Shown one piece after another: positions 39,211 to 47,903 of a stretch of 64,000 bases of DNA. Source of the DNA: Pseudochelatococcus sp047501465 (GTDB taxonomy: Bacteria > Pseudomonadota > Alphaproteobacteria > Rhizobiales > Beijerinckiaceae). Location: contig NZ_JAZDRL010000001.1 of assembly GCF_047501465.1 (NCBI RefSeq), positions 1,302,001-1,366,000 on the forward strand. Reading direction: 5' to 3'. Every line of letters starts with the position of its first letter. Within the stretch, counting starts at the first letter, position 1. Under the pieces are notes generated by a model. It was not told where the DNA came from. It searched no databases and worked only from the letters and a program-made list of their open reading frames with translations. A program made the position numbers and the translations under genes.

Positions 39211-41595
39211 ATGAAAATTGCAGTGATTGCTCCAAGCCCTGTGCCTTTTGAGTTTGGCGGCGCGGAGCGGGTCTGGCTAGGGCTGACGCATTATTTCGCT
39301 AATGATACCCGTCATGTTTGCGAGCTGATCAAGCTGCCATCGCCAGAGAGGAATTTTCGGGAAATCATCAACAGCTACCGGCAGTTTTCCGAGCTGAGTC
39401 TATCGCAGTTTGATCTGGTGATTTCCGGCAAGTATCCAGCGTGGATGGTGTCGCATCGCAACCACGTGGTTTACATGCTGCACCGCCTGCGCGGCCTGTA
39501 TGATACATGGCCAGCTGACCTGACAACCAACTTGCCTGATGATGCATTGCTGGCAAAGCTGAAGGCCGTCCTGCACCATCCCTCGACAAGCCGCACGCAA
39601 TTGCCGGAGATTTTTGGCGAGATCAGCCAGCTGCTTATCGCTTGCCCGCCAGAGGAATGGCTGGCACTGCCGGCGCCTCTCATCCGGGCTATTGTGCATA
39701 AGCTGGATGCTATCGGTCTCGCATCTCAGGGCATCAGCAAATATCTTGCGATCTCACAGAACGTGCGTAATCGCGCAAATTATTTCCCGCCTGAGGCAAA
39801 GGTCGAAGTTGCGCATGTGCCGTCTGATCTCGCCCTAAGCATTCTGCGGGAGGGGGCAGCGCAGCCTGCGGATCACTTTAATGGTATTGATGATACGGTG
39901 CCGACGTTCTTTACCGTTAGTCGTCTGGATGACGCCAAACGGATATCGCTCATCATTGATGCTTTTCGCCAGGTGAAAGCGCCATCGCGGCTTGTGATCG
40001 CGGGCGATGGACCGCAGCGGCAGGCGCTTACAAAGCAGGCGCAGGGTGATAAACGGATTTTGTTCGTTGGCAGATTGTCGGAAGCGGAGCTGGCCCGTCA
40101 TTACCAGACCGCGCTGGCTGTTCCCTTTGTGCCCTATGATGAAGATTATGGCCTTGTGACGCTAGAGGCGCTGGCGGCCGGGCGTCCTGTCGTTACCGTG
40201 AGTGATGCTGGTGGTGTTCTGGAATTCGTTGAAGACGGCGTCACCGGCCTTGTTGCTGATCCTGATCCGGCATCATTGGCAGCCGCATTCGAAGCTTTGC
40301 TGAAGAACCCTATTCAGGCGCGGAAGATGGGTGAGGCAGGGCGCGAGTGGGTTCGCCCTATCACCTGGCGTAGCCTTGGGACAGCGCTTGTGCTGCCGGC
40401 TGAAGAGCGCCCACGCCGCCGCATTGTGATTGCCAATACTTATCCGCTCTGGCCGGCTGATACGGGGGGGAAGCGGCGGGCGTGGTCGATGGCTCGGGAG
40501 TTGGCATCACGCGCAGATGTCACCATCATCGCGCTGACTCGCCATGATGCAACGCCTGAACAGGTAACTTTCTCACCTTATTTCCGCGAATTGCGCATTC
40601 CGATCTCGCAAGAGCATATCGAGGCCGAATGGGCGCTGACGAAGCTTCTCGATGAGACATCGGTCTCTGATATTGCGGCAACGCTTTATGGACATCTGAC
40701 GCCAGCGCTTGAGCATACATTGCGCAGTCACCTTGCGGGGGCTGACCTTGCGATTGCCTGCCATCCTTATCTTTACCGTTTCCTGCGTGCGGCGTGGGAA
40801 GGGCCAATCTGGTATGATGCCCATAATGTTGAGACAGTGCTGAAAGATGCAATCTTGCCGCCAACACCTGCAGGCCGTGCGGTGTTAGCGGAGGTCGCGC
40901 AATTGGAGCGCGATTGCGTTGCAGGGGCTGAACAGATTCTGACCGTGAGCGCCGAAGAACGCACGATTTTTCATGATCGCTTTGGCAAACCGAAAGAGCA
41001 GATATGGCTTATACCCAACGGCGCGGACATTCCTGCAGAGCCTTACCTTGAGCGCGAACGGCGTGAGGCGCTGAAGGAGCGGATTGGCGTAAAAGGTCCG
41101 CTGGCCATTTATGTCGGTAGCTGGCATGCGCCCAATGTCGAGGGTGCTTTGGCGTTGATCGAGATTGCCCGAGAGTGCCCTGAATGGACATTCCTGTTCG
41201 TGGGCAACATGGTAGCAGCATCCGAGGTGCAAGCAGTTGCGCTGCCGGATAATGTCCTGTTGCTCGGGCTTGTCGATGAAGAGGCGCTGCAGACTATTTT
41301 TGCGGCGGCGGATGTCGGCATCAATCCGGTTGTGCAGGGGGCAGGAACCAGCCTGAAGGTGATCGATTACGCCGCCCACGGCGCGCTGGTGCTCACCACG
41401 CCGATTGGCCTGCGCGGCATTGATATGCAGGATGGCGAACATGTCATTGTGGCCGAACGTGCACAAATGGCAGGGGCTCTCCACCGCATCGCAACTGATA
41501 CGCTGGATGCCTATCAAGAGCGAATAAGCAGCGCGTTCAACTACGTCAGTGAAAATTTGAGCTGGCGTGCAATCATGCGCAATATTCCTTTTTGA
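39211..41595 (+). CDS. Two-domain glycosyltransferase (tandem GT-B modules)
   Basis: The 794-residue product contains two complete GT-B modules. The first (about 1-395) begins MKIAVIAPSPVPFEFGGAERVWLGLTHYF and carries FTVSRLDDAKRISLIIDAF and the donor motif VPYDEDYGLVTLEALAAGRPVVTVSDAGG. The second (about 405-794) begins RRIVIANTYPLWPADTGGKRRAWSMA and ends in NPVVQGAGTSLKVIDYAAHGALVLTTPIGLRGI. The middle has IACHPYLYRFLRAAWEGPIWYDAHNVET. The second module lacks a clear E-x7-E, so it may use a different donor or be less active. It is the third gene of the surface-glycan operon. Two modules in one chain suggest processive or alternating sugar addition. Confidence 0.88.
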   Translation: MKIAVIAPSPVPFEFGGAERVWLGLTHYFANDTRHVCELIKLPSPERNFREIINSYRQFSELSLSQFDLVISGKYPAWMVSHRNHVVYMLHRLRGLYDTWPADLTTNLPDDALLAKLKAVLHHPSTSRTQLPEIFGEISQLLIACPPEEWLALPAPLIRAIVHKLDAIGLASQGISKYLAISQNVRNRANYFPPEAKVEVAHVPSDLALSILREGAAQPADHFNGIDDTVPTFFTVSRLDDAKRISLIIDAFRQVKAPSRLVIAGDGPQRQALTKQAQGDKRILFVGRLSEAELARHYQTALAVPFVPYDEDYGLVTLEALAAGRPVVTVSDAGGVLEFVEDGVTGLVADPDPASLAAAFEALLKNPIQARKMGEAGREWVRPITWRSLGTALVLPAEERPRRRIVIANTYPLWPADTGGKRRAWSMARELASRADVTIIALTRHDATPEQVTFSPYFRELRIPISQEHIEAEWALTKLLDETSVSDIAATLYGHLTPALEHTLRSHLAGADLAIACHPYLYRFLRAAWEGPIWYDAHNVETVLKDAILPPTPAGRAVLAEVAQLERDCVAGAEQILTVSAEERTIFHDRFGKPKEQIWLIPNGADIPAEPYLERERREALKERIGVKGPLAIYVGSWHAPNVEGALALIEIARECPEWTFLFVGNMVAASEVQAVALPDNVLLLGLVDEEALQTIFAAADVGINPVVQGAGTSLKVIDYAAHGALVLTTPIGLRGIDMQDGEHVIVAERAQMAGALHRIATDTLDAYQERISSAFNYVSENLSWRAIMRNIPF

Positions 41596-41755
41596 GGCAG
41601 GGAAAGCAGCATCTGATGTACGCTATCCCGGTCTATCGAATTGTTATAAAATGATTTTCCTTGTCAGTTTACTATGTGGTGGCCAAGGCTGCTAAAGAGC
41701 GGAGAAATTGCTGTGGCCTCTTGCGTTTAGGGACAGTTTCCTCGATATAGGGTGC

Positions 41756-41852
41756 GGGAGGTTGGCGTTGGACGTTCCACTCGCCAACCGGGTCAGGTCC
41801 GGAAGGAAGCAGCCCTAACGAGACCGGGCGGGTCTTCGTCCAGCCTCCCACC
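41756..41852 (+). ncRNA. ffs: Signal recognition particle 4.5S RNA
   Basis: The bases GTCCGGAAGGAAGCAG (within 41790-41815) are the universal SRP helix-8 loop bound by Ffh. GGGAGG at 41756 pairs with CCTCCC at the end, and the inner arms (GTTGGCGTTGGACG and matching bases near 41830-41845) extend the hairpin. At about 97 nt it is the small bacterial form without an Alu domain. It lies between the glycan operon and dnaX, the usual alphaproteobacterial position. Confidence 0.95.
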
Positions 41853-41927
41853 GATTGCCAGCCTTCTACTGATTGCAAGGGCGCGCGGCCGGGTTCAAAC
41901 AGCGCCCGACGACCCCACCAGGTTTTG

Positions 41928-43772
41928 ATGCAAGGTTTTGCTGATGGTGCTGTAACGGGTGCCCTGCAATGTACCACCCCGGATGATGCCGTGACAGTTT
42001 CGTCGAATCCCGCTCCCTATCGTGTTCTGGCGCGCAAGTATCGCCCGCGCAATTTCGATGATCTGATCGGGCAGGATGCCATGGTCAGAACGTTATCGAA
42101 CGCATTTGAAACCGGGCGTATCCCACAAGCATGGATGCTGACTGGCGTTCGCGGTGTGGGCAAAACCACGACAGCGCGCATTCTGGCACGGGCGCTTAAT
42201 TATGCGCTGCCGGATGGTTCTGGCCAACCGACTGTGCATCTTGGTGAGATGGGCCTGCATTGCGAAGCAATCATGGAATCGCGCCACGTCGATGTGATGG
42301 AGATGGACGCCGCCTCCCACACGGGTATCGACGATGTACGCCAGATTATCGATAGCATCCGTTATGCGCCTGTGAGCGCACGCTATAAAGTCTACATCAT
42401 CGATGAAGTGCACATGCTGTCGGAGAAGGCTTTCAACGCCTTCCTCAAGACGCTGGAAGAGCCGCCTCCTCACGCCAAATTTGTGTTTGCGACAACCGAA
42501 ATCCGCAAGGTGCCGGTGACGATTCTCTCACGCTGCCAGCGTTTTGACCTGCGCCGGATTGAGTCGGGTATGCTGAAGGGACATCTGGCAAAGATCTGCG
42601 CTTCCGAAGAGGTGGCGGTTGAAGACGAAGCGTTGGCTTTGATTGCGCGTGCCGCCGAAGGTTCAGTGCGTGATTCGTTATCGCTGCTCGATCAGGCGAT
42701 TGCCCATGGCGCAGGCCGGGTTGATCTCACTGAGGTCAAGTCCATGCTGGGACTTGCTGATCGTGGACGAGTGATTGATCTATTCGAGGCGTTGATGCGC
42801 GGCGATATCGCTGGTGCCCTCACGGAACTCGCCAGCCAATATGATGCCGGTGCCGATCCAGCCGTGGTGCTGGCTGATCTTGCGGCCTTTACGCATCTTG
42901 TCACCCGGCTCAAGCTTGTACCGGAAGCGGCAAACGATGCTGCGTTGACCGACATCGAGCGCACGCGCGGCAAGGAGCTTGCCGAGAAATTATCAATCCG
43001 TGTGCTATCGCGTAGCTGGCAAATCATCACCAAGGGGCTGCCGGAAGTGCAGGCATCGGCCCAAGCGCTTGCTGCGGCCGAGATGGTGCTGGTGCGCCTT
43101 GCTTATGCTGCTGATCTGCCTTCACCTGAAGAGGCGCTGCGCATGCTGCGCGATGGTGGTGGTTCGATAGGAGGTGGCGCGCAAGGCTCCTTCCCGGCAG
43201 GTGCCCCATCGGGTGGCGGCGGTGGCGGTTCTTCACGGTTGGCGCTGGCGACATCGCGCGCTGCGCCCATGGCCGCTACTATGGCCGTTTCAGCGCCGCA
43301 GGCAGCGCGTCGGGAAGAGATTCGCCTCGCCCGCTTTGAGGATGTTGTTGCGCTCGCGGGCGAGCAGCGTGATATTGCGCTCAAGGCTGCTTTAGAACGA
43401 GATGTGCGTCTGGTGCGCTATGAGCAAGGCCTGATCGAGTTTGCGCTGGTGGAGGGGGCTAATCCTTCTGTGGCTGGCGATCTTGGCAAGCGGTTGATGG
43501 AATGGACAGGCCGTCGTTGGGTCGTTGCACTTTCTTCTGCGGAAGAAGCGCAAGCTGTGCCAACGCTCGCCGAAGTGGCCCGCGCCCGCGCTGAAGAAAG
43601 ACGCGAAGATGCCAAGGCGCATCCGATGGTGCAGGCAGTGTTGGCACGTTTTCCTGGCGCTACCATTGTAGGCGTGCGCGATATTGTGCGTGAAGTGCCG
43701 CCGGAGGCTCCACTAGCGGAAGAAAATGCTGAGGTATCAGACGATATCGGCCTCGCATTGGATGATTTTTAA
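41928..43772 (+). CDS. dnaX: DnaX, DNA polymerase III subunit tau
   Basis: DnaX is the AAA+ clamp-loader subunit that opens the sliding clamp and couples the replicase. Walker A is GVRGVGKTTTARILARALN, Walker B is YIIDEVHMLSEKAFNAFLKTLEEPP, and the sensor-1 region is ATTEIRKVPVTILSRCQRFDLRR. The usual four-Cys zinc site between Walker A and B is reduced here to a single Cys (MGLHCEAIMESRH), as in other rhizobia. A Gly-rich linker (about 420-440) precedes domain IV. No A-rich slippery site is visible, so probably only tau is made. The start is ATG 41928; GTG 41991 is also possible. It is followed by ybaB and recR. Confidence 0.94.
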   Translation: MQGFADGAVTGALQCTTPDDAVTVSSNPAPYRVLARKYRPRNFDDLIGQDAMVRTLSNAFETGRIPQAWMLTGVRGVGKTTTARILARALNYALPDGSGQPTVHLGEMGLHCEAIMESRHVDVMEMDAASHTGIDDVRQIIDSIRYAPVSARYKVYIIDEVHMLSEKAFNAFLKTLEEPPPHAKFVFATTEIRKVPVTILSRCQRFDLRRIESGMLKGHLAKICASEEVAVEDEALALIARAAEGSVRDSLSLLDQAIAHGAGRVDLTEVKSMLGLADRGRVIDLFEALMRGDIAGALTELASQYDAGADPAVVLADLAAFTHLVTRLKLVPEAANDAALTDIERTRGKELAEKLSIRVLSRSWQIITKGLPEVQASAQALAAAEMVLVRLAYAADLPSPEEALRMLRDGGGSIGGGAQGSFPAGAPSGGGGGGSSRLALATSRAAPMAATMAVSAPQAARREEIRLARFEDVVALAGEQRDIALKAALERDVRLVRYEQGLIEFALVEGANPSVAGDLGKRLMEWTGRRWVVALSSAEEAQAVPTLAEVARARAEERREDAKAHPMVQAVLARFPGATIVGVRDIVREVPPEAPLAEENAEVSDDIGLALDDF

Positions 43773-43875
43773 TCCTGGTGCAGGTTGCGTGAGAGCACAG
43801 TTCTTATCTGATTAGAACGTCTGGCGTTCTATCGATAAATAATCAACGAGCGGGAATGGTAACAGGAGTGATGAC

Positions 43876-44196
43876 ATGCGCGATATGATGGGACTGATGA
43901 AGCAGGCGCAGGGCCTGCAGCAGAAAATGGCCGATGCGCAGGCTGAGTTCGACACCATTGAAGTTGAAGGCACCGCCGGTGGTGGCGCAGTGACAGTCAC
44001 AGCTACCGCCAAGGGCCAGGTTAAGTCACTGACCATCGACCCATCGATTCTCAACCCTGATGACAAGGAAATTGTTGAGGATTTGGTGGTTGCCGCTCTC
44101 AATGATGCCCGCACCAAGGGTGAGCGGGTGATTCAGGATCGTATGGCCGATATCACAAAGGGTTTGCCGATCCCTCCAGGCATGAAGCTATTCTAA
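43876..44196 (+). CDS. YbaB/EbfC-family nucleoid-associated protein
   Basis: This small dimeric DNA-binding protein coats and bends DNA, with a proposed link to RecR and replication restart. The 106-residue product has the family profile: MGLMKQAQGLQQKMADAQAEFD (coiled helix), then VEGTAGGGAVTVTATAKGQVKSLTIDPSIL and EDLVVAALNDARTK. It lies between dnaX and recR, the most conserved arrangement in bacteria, 13 nt before recR. Confidence 0.95.
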   Translation: MRDMMGLMKQAQGLQQKMADAQAEFDTIEVEGTAGGGAVTVTATAKGQVKSLTIDPSILNPDDKEIVEDLVVAALNDARTKGERVIQDRMADITKGLPIPPGMKLF

Positions 44197-44209
44197 GGTT
44201 TGCTAACTA

Positions 44210-44812
44210 ATGGCTTCGCCTGGCGGTCCTGAGATCGAACGACTCATTCAGTTACTGGCACGTCTGCCGGGGCTTGGCCCTCGTTCGGCGCGTCGTGCAG
44301 CGTTGCAGCTGGTGAAGCGGCGCGAGTCTCTACTCGCACCTCTGGCAGAGGCCATGCAGCTGGTCAATGAGCGGGTGAAGGTTTGCACGGTTTGCGGTAA
44401 CGTCGATACGCGTGATCCCTGCATTGTATGCCAGGATACCGGTCGGGATCCGTCTGTGCTCGTGGTTGTTGGAGATGTTGCGGACCTGTGGGCGCTGGAA
44501 CGTGCCGGTGCGATCCGGGCGCAGTATCATGTGTTGGGTGGCGTAATCTCCGCTCTGGATGGTATTCGCCCCGATGATCTCAACCTCGCGAGCCTGCACG
44601 AAAGAGTAGCGGACTCTGCCGTGCAAGAGGTGATTCTGGCCTTGAACGCTACCGTGGACGGGCAAACAACTGCCCACTACATCACCTCGCTACTGGAAGG
44701 TTTGCCAGTGCGCATCACGCGCCTGGCACATGGCGTGCCAGTGGGTGGTGAGCTTGATTATCTCGATGATGGTACGTTGGCCGCTGCAATCAGACAGCGC
44801 GGTGCTATATAG
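44210..44812 (+). CDS. recR: RecR, recombination mediator protein
   Basis: RecR acts with RecF and RecO to load RecA at gaps. The 200-residue product has the helix-hairpin-helix (LARLPGLGPRSARRAALQLVKR), the zinc finger with Cys59, Cys62, Cys71 and Cys74, a Toprim domain (SVLVVVGDVADLWALERAGAIRAQYHVLGG) and the C-terminal Walker-B-like end (ITRLAHGVPVGGELDYLDDGTL). It closes the ffs-dnaX-ybaB-recR block. Confidence 0.97.
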   Translation: MASPGGPEIERLIQLLARLPGLGPRSARRAALQLVKRRESLLAPLAEAMQLVNERVKVCTVCGNVDTRDPCIVCQDTGRDPSVLVVVGDVADLWALERAGAIRAQYHVLGGVISALDGIRPDDLNLASLHERVADSAVQEVILALNATVDGQTTAHYITSLLEGLPVRITRLAHGVPVGGELDYLDDGTLAAAIRQRGAI

Positions 44813-44956
44813 GGCGCATTGAGTACTTAATTGGACTTTCAGAGTGTTAATGCATTGTATTTACGTGCTTAAAAGCCAAAATAGCAGTGCTTGCTTTTCC
44901 TGCAATCGCTTCATCGCAAAATGTAAATTGCTTTATGGCGCGAAGATCTGCGCCTC

Positions 44957-46486
44957 CTAGTCCTCTGCACGCCAGAACGGCGGCACGTGGGCAAAATCCT
45001 TATACGCCTTCTCAGCTTTTGAAAGCAGTTTGTGTTCGTCTGCGGCATGTTCATCGCGTAACTGATCTTCGGCTTCTGAGTGCGTTTCGCGCTCTCGTCC
45101 AACGGCGATATCATTGAGCTCACCAAGCAGATCTTGCAGCTTGGTCATGCTGGAGATAGCTGCTTTAAAAGGCTTATTGGCTTCGTCTTTGAGAAACAAG
45201 CCAGCAAAAAACTCGGAAGCATAGCGCAGTTTTTTCAGCGAAATCCTCACTTCATGACGCGCTTCGGCCTCCAGTGAGGAGAGATGCGTGGCGCGCTTGA
45301 TTATCTTGTTCCAGCGACGATCCAGTTGTTTGCTGGCAAATTTCCTGATTGGCTGCTGGCGCTTTTTCTTTGCTTTCTTTCCTTCAAGACATGTCCACGG
45401 GCCAGCTTCAACCCATGCGATGGTGGCAATAATAGCTTGTGTGGACCGGCGCGATGATATTGCGCGTTGAGCACTGTCATAAGCACGCTCGCGGTGAATA
45501 GCGTATTTCTCTGCCAGTGCTATAAAAGCAGGATCCTCAGCATGCTTGGCCTTCGCTGGTTCGAGGATATTCTTGATATATACATCAATATCTCGCGCTT
45601 CACCCAGGCAATTGGCAATCCAACGTAATTCATTACTGATAAAGGCACGCTCGTCATCATCGACAATGCTGCGAAAAACCGAGATTGCTGCGCGCAATCG
45701 GCGCAACCCAACCCTTGCTTGGTGAACGGCACCAGCAACCCGCGTTTGCCGCAGTACTTCTTCATTGGTAAGAAATTGCTTGAGGCATGAACGCGCGATA
45801 ATACGGAAAGCCTCACCCGTAGATGTGCCCTCCTCAAGTATGATTGGTTGGGCCTTGGTGACTTGTGGTGTGCGCTCATTAAGCAAGTCAAAGCCGCGGT
45901 CGGCTTTGCTACGGGTGCTGGGGCGTACAGTAACAATGGCCGCAATTTCCCGCGCCAATGCGTAAAGATCTTCAGATGATCCAGATTTCAGTTCAAGCTC
46001 GACCTCGGCAAATTGCCGCGCTTTAGGGCCAGCAGATACACGGCCGTGGTCCAAGGCGATTTCTATAATAGAATTGCTGTATTTCAGCAACAGTATTTCT
46101 CTATCTACACTGACGGTAAATAATGGTTGGATTGCGGCACGTTGGTCGTGCGTTTCGATGAGGGGTGCAAGGGCTGTGATTTGAGCATGAGTGAAGTCGA
46201 GTTTGCCTAAGTCCGGAACCGGAAATTCCCACTCATTACGATTCATGACGAGGGCTTCAGAATCACGATGGCTCTTGATCGTTTGAATAAATTGCGCGCC
46301 ATCCCGACGAATGCGAAGGGATATTCCAGCTTGGCGCAGAGTGTGGTCTTTTGTATCGAAGTATTTGGAAAATAATTGTTTTCTAGTGCTTTTTTCTGTC
46401 TTGAATTGCTGAAAGTCGGGGTGTGCAGAAAGCCTGTTCAGCGCTGCTGGGGCTATTGCTAGCTTGAGCTCAATTTCTTTGGACAT
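44957..46486 (-). CDS. CYTH-CHAD protein (polyphosphate/triphosphatase type)
   Basis: The 509-residue product has an N-terminal CYTH tunnel domain beginning with the E-x-E-x-K signature (Glu4, Glu6, Lys8 in KEIELKLA), with SLRIRRDGAQFIQTIKS and FAEVELELKSGS as inner strands. These enzymes hydrolyse inorganic triphosphate. The C-terminal CHAD domain (about 230-500) is helical and His/Arg-rich: VHQARVGLRRLRAAISVFRSI and EVRISLKKLRYASEFFAGLF. CHAD binds polyphosphate granules, so the protein may turn over or sense polyphosphate. It stands alone, convergent to recR. Confidence 0.93.
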   Translation of the reverse strand: MSKEIELKLAIAPAALNRLSAHPDFQQFKTEKSTRKQLFSKYFDTKDHTLRQAGISLRIRRDGAQFIQTIKSHRDSEALVMNRNEWEFPVPDLGKLDFTHAQITALAPLIETHDQRAAIQPLFTVSVDREILLLKYSNSIIEIALDHGRVSAGPKARQFAEVELELKSGSSEDLYALAREIAAIVTVRPSTRSKADRGFDLLNERTPQVTKAQPIILEEGTSTGEAFRIIARSCLKQFLTNEEVLRQTRVAGAVHQARVGLRRLRAAISVFRSIVDDDERAFISNELRWIANCLGEARDIDVYIKNILEPAKAKHAEDPAFIALAEKYAIHRERAYDSAQRAISSRRSTQAIIATIAWVEAGPWTCLEGKKAKKKRQQPIRKFASKQLDRRWNKIIKRATHLSSLEAEARHEVRISLKKLRYASEFFAGLFLKDEANKPFKAAISSMTKLQDLLGELNDIAVGRERETHSEAEDQLRDEHAADEHKLLSKAEKAYKDFAHVPPFWRAED

Positions 46487-46905
46487 CCCACGCTTACCCC
46501 ATCTACACGCGTTTCACACAGCAATTCTGCACGATCGGTAGCTGAATACAACTGTGCAAATGTCGATGGTTAAATTATCGATTTTCAATACAACGACACC
46601 TTGATATTCGCTTAGATCTACCACTTTGTGGCGAAAATGGCGCTTGACAAACGCCACAATTGACGCAAATAGTCCAATTATGGCAGGTACTTTGCACGTG
46701 ACGCTGTTGCGACATTCAGTCGGATGGTGAGGAGTTCTTCGTGTGGTCGTATGTTGTTGTGCTTTAAACAAGTAGGAATATGGCCAAAAGAAGTAATTCT
46801 TGTTCCCGTCTATGCACTTGCTTAGGCAAGTGAAAGAAACAGTTAAAATTTTTAGCTTTGGCGGCTTCTCTAAATGCAATCGGTGTAAGGTCAAACGGGG
46901 GTAAT
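46487..46905. other. Divergent region between the CYTH-CHAD gene and a small gene
   Basis: 420 bp without a supported frame. TTGACAAACGCCACAATTG near 46646 offers a perfect -35-like TTGACA on the plus strand, but its -10 is poor. GGGGG stands just before the GTG at 46906. Nothing else was seen. Confidence 0.4.
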
Positions 46906-47136
46906 GTGACTGCTAGTTATGACATTGATACAGCCACCGATGGCGCAAAAGACGGCAATATTGCTTCGCAAATCTCTGTAGAAGCATTGAAAGCTATTTC
47001 CGATGCCGCGATCCATATTGCAGATGGCCGTGGCACCAGCCGTTCAACTATTGGCTGGAACAAGCAACGGGCCTTGGCAGAGAAAGTACTTTCACAGATT
47101 TATCTGGCAGGCATGCATGATGCGTCGCGTTCTTAA
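46906..47136 (+). CDS. Small conserved-looking hypothetical protein
   Basis: This is a 76-residue acidic to neutral protein: TASYDIDTATDGAKDGNIASQISVEALKAISDAAIHIADGRG followed by a basic helical end (WNKQRALAEKVLSQIYLAGMHD). The likely start is GTG 46906 behind GGGGG; an earlier TTG at 46858 is in frame. There is no signal peptide or membrane helix. The helical SVEALKAISDAAIHI part looks like a real protein, but I know no family. It lies 228 bp before the MucR-type gene on the same strand. Co-regulation with it is possible. Confidence 0.5.
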   Translation: MTASYDIDTATDGAKDGNIASQISVEALKAISDAAIHIADGRGTSRSTIGWNKQRALAEKVLSQIYLAGMHDASRS

Positions 47137-47364
47137 CGGGTGAATATAGCAATTGTTCTTTCTTCCCTCTCCCGCCAGCGCTTCTTTCCACGCAGTACAC
47201 TTTGATCTGATGTTGGCAAAGGGTTTGATGAGGGTCGCTTAAATCGCCGCGAAAACGCAAGGCCAATCTGGTTGTGCGCTTCGCTTCAACTGTCAAAGCA
47301 TCAGAGCCGAATGCGGTGCGGATGCCGATGAGAACCGATACAATTTTGGGATGGAGTATTTGAA

Positions 47365-47766
47365 ATGGCAGCGGTGGAGCGTACAGAACTGAGCACAGCG
47401 GAAATCACCCGCTCAGTTGTCAAGTCATATGTGTCTTTTAACAAGCTGTCTGCAGATGGCTTGATTGATATCGTACAGGCAGTGCACACAACACTAGATA
47501 GACTTAGTCAAGGCAGCCCGGAGCCAGAACCTAAGCCAGAGCCTGCGGTTCCTGTCGACACTTCCATCACTGATGATTACATCATCTGCCTTGAAGACGG
47601 TAAGAAGTACAAGTCACTGAAGCGTCACCTGGCTGCGCATTACAAGATGACCCCCCAGCAGTACCGCGATAAGTGGGGTTTGCCTGCAAACTATCCGATG
47701 GTTGCGCCTAACTATTCTGCAACCCGTGCAATGCTTGCGCGTCGTGCAAGCGGCGCTGCTGAGTGA
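47365..47766 (+). CDS. MucR/Ros-family zinc-finger transcriptional regulator
   Basis: MucR/Ros proteins silence or activate exopolysaccharide, motility, cell-cycle and virulence genes by binding AT-rich DNA. The 133-residue product has the N-terminal oligomerisation part (EITRSVVKSYVSFNKLSADGLIDIVQAVHTTL), a Pro/Glu linker, and the DNA-binding finger YIICLEDGKKYKSLKRHLAAHYKMTPQQYRDKWGLPANYPMVAPNYS. The second zinc Cys is Asp here (C-L-E-D), as in the MucR branch that uses other ligands. The AT-rich tracts near minC and the accessory genes are possible targets. A strong terminator follows. Confidence 0.93.
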   Translation: MAAVERTELSTAEITRSVVKSYVSFNKLSADGLIDIVQAVHTTLDRLSQGSPEPEPKPEPAVPVDTSITDDYIICLEDGKKYKSLKRHLAAHYKMTPQQYRDKWGLPANYPMVAPNYSATRAMLARRASGAAE

Positions 47767-47834
47767 TCTAGGCAGATAAAGCAGCATCTGATCTTTCGAA
47801 AGGATGCTGTGGCAGCTTATTGCTGAAAGTTTTT

Positions 47835-47866
47835 AAAAGCGAACCGGCTTCCGGTTCGCTTTTTTG
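47835..47866. terminator. Bidirectional terminator after the MucR-type gene
   Basis: AAAAGCGAACCGG pairs with CCGGTTCGCTTTT around a 3-4 nt loop and is followed by TTTTTTGTT. On the other strand the stem ends in TTTTAAAAAC, so the convergent amidohydrolase may share it. Confidence 0.9.
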
Positions 47867-47903
47867 TTATGTGATTGCATCAACTGCTAGAAAATGAATT
47901 TTT

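Noticed and set aside
41880..41921. tRNA-like GGTTCAAA...CCACCA string before dnaX
   Set aside because: The flanking bases do not pair as a T-arm and acceptor stem, and there is no anticodon arm upstream.
43138..43242. Programmed frameshift in the Gly-rich linker of dnaX
   Set aside because: The stretch is GGT/GGC-rich without an A AAA AAG type slip site or a following strong hairpin that I could see.
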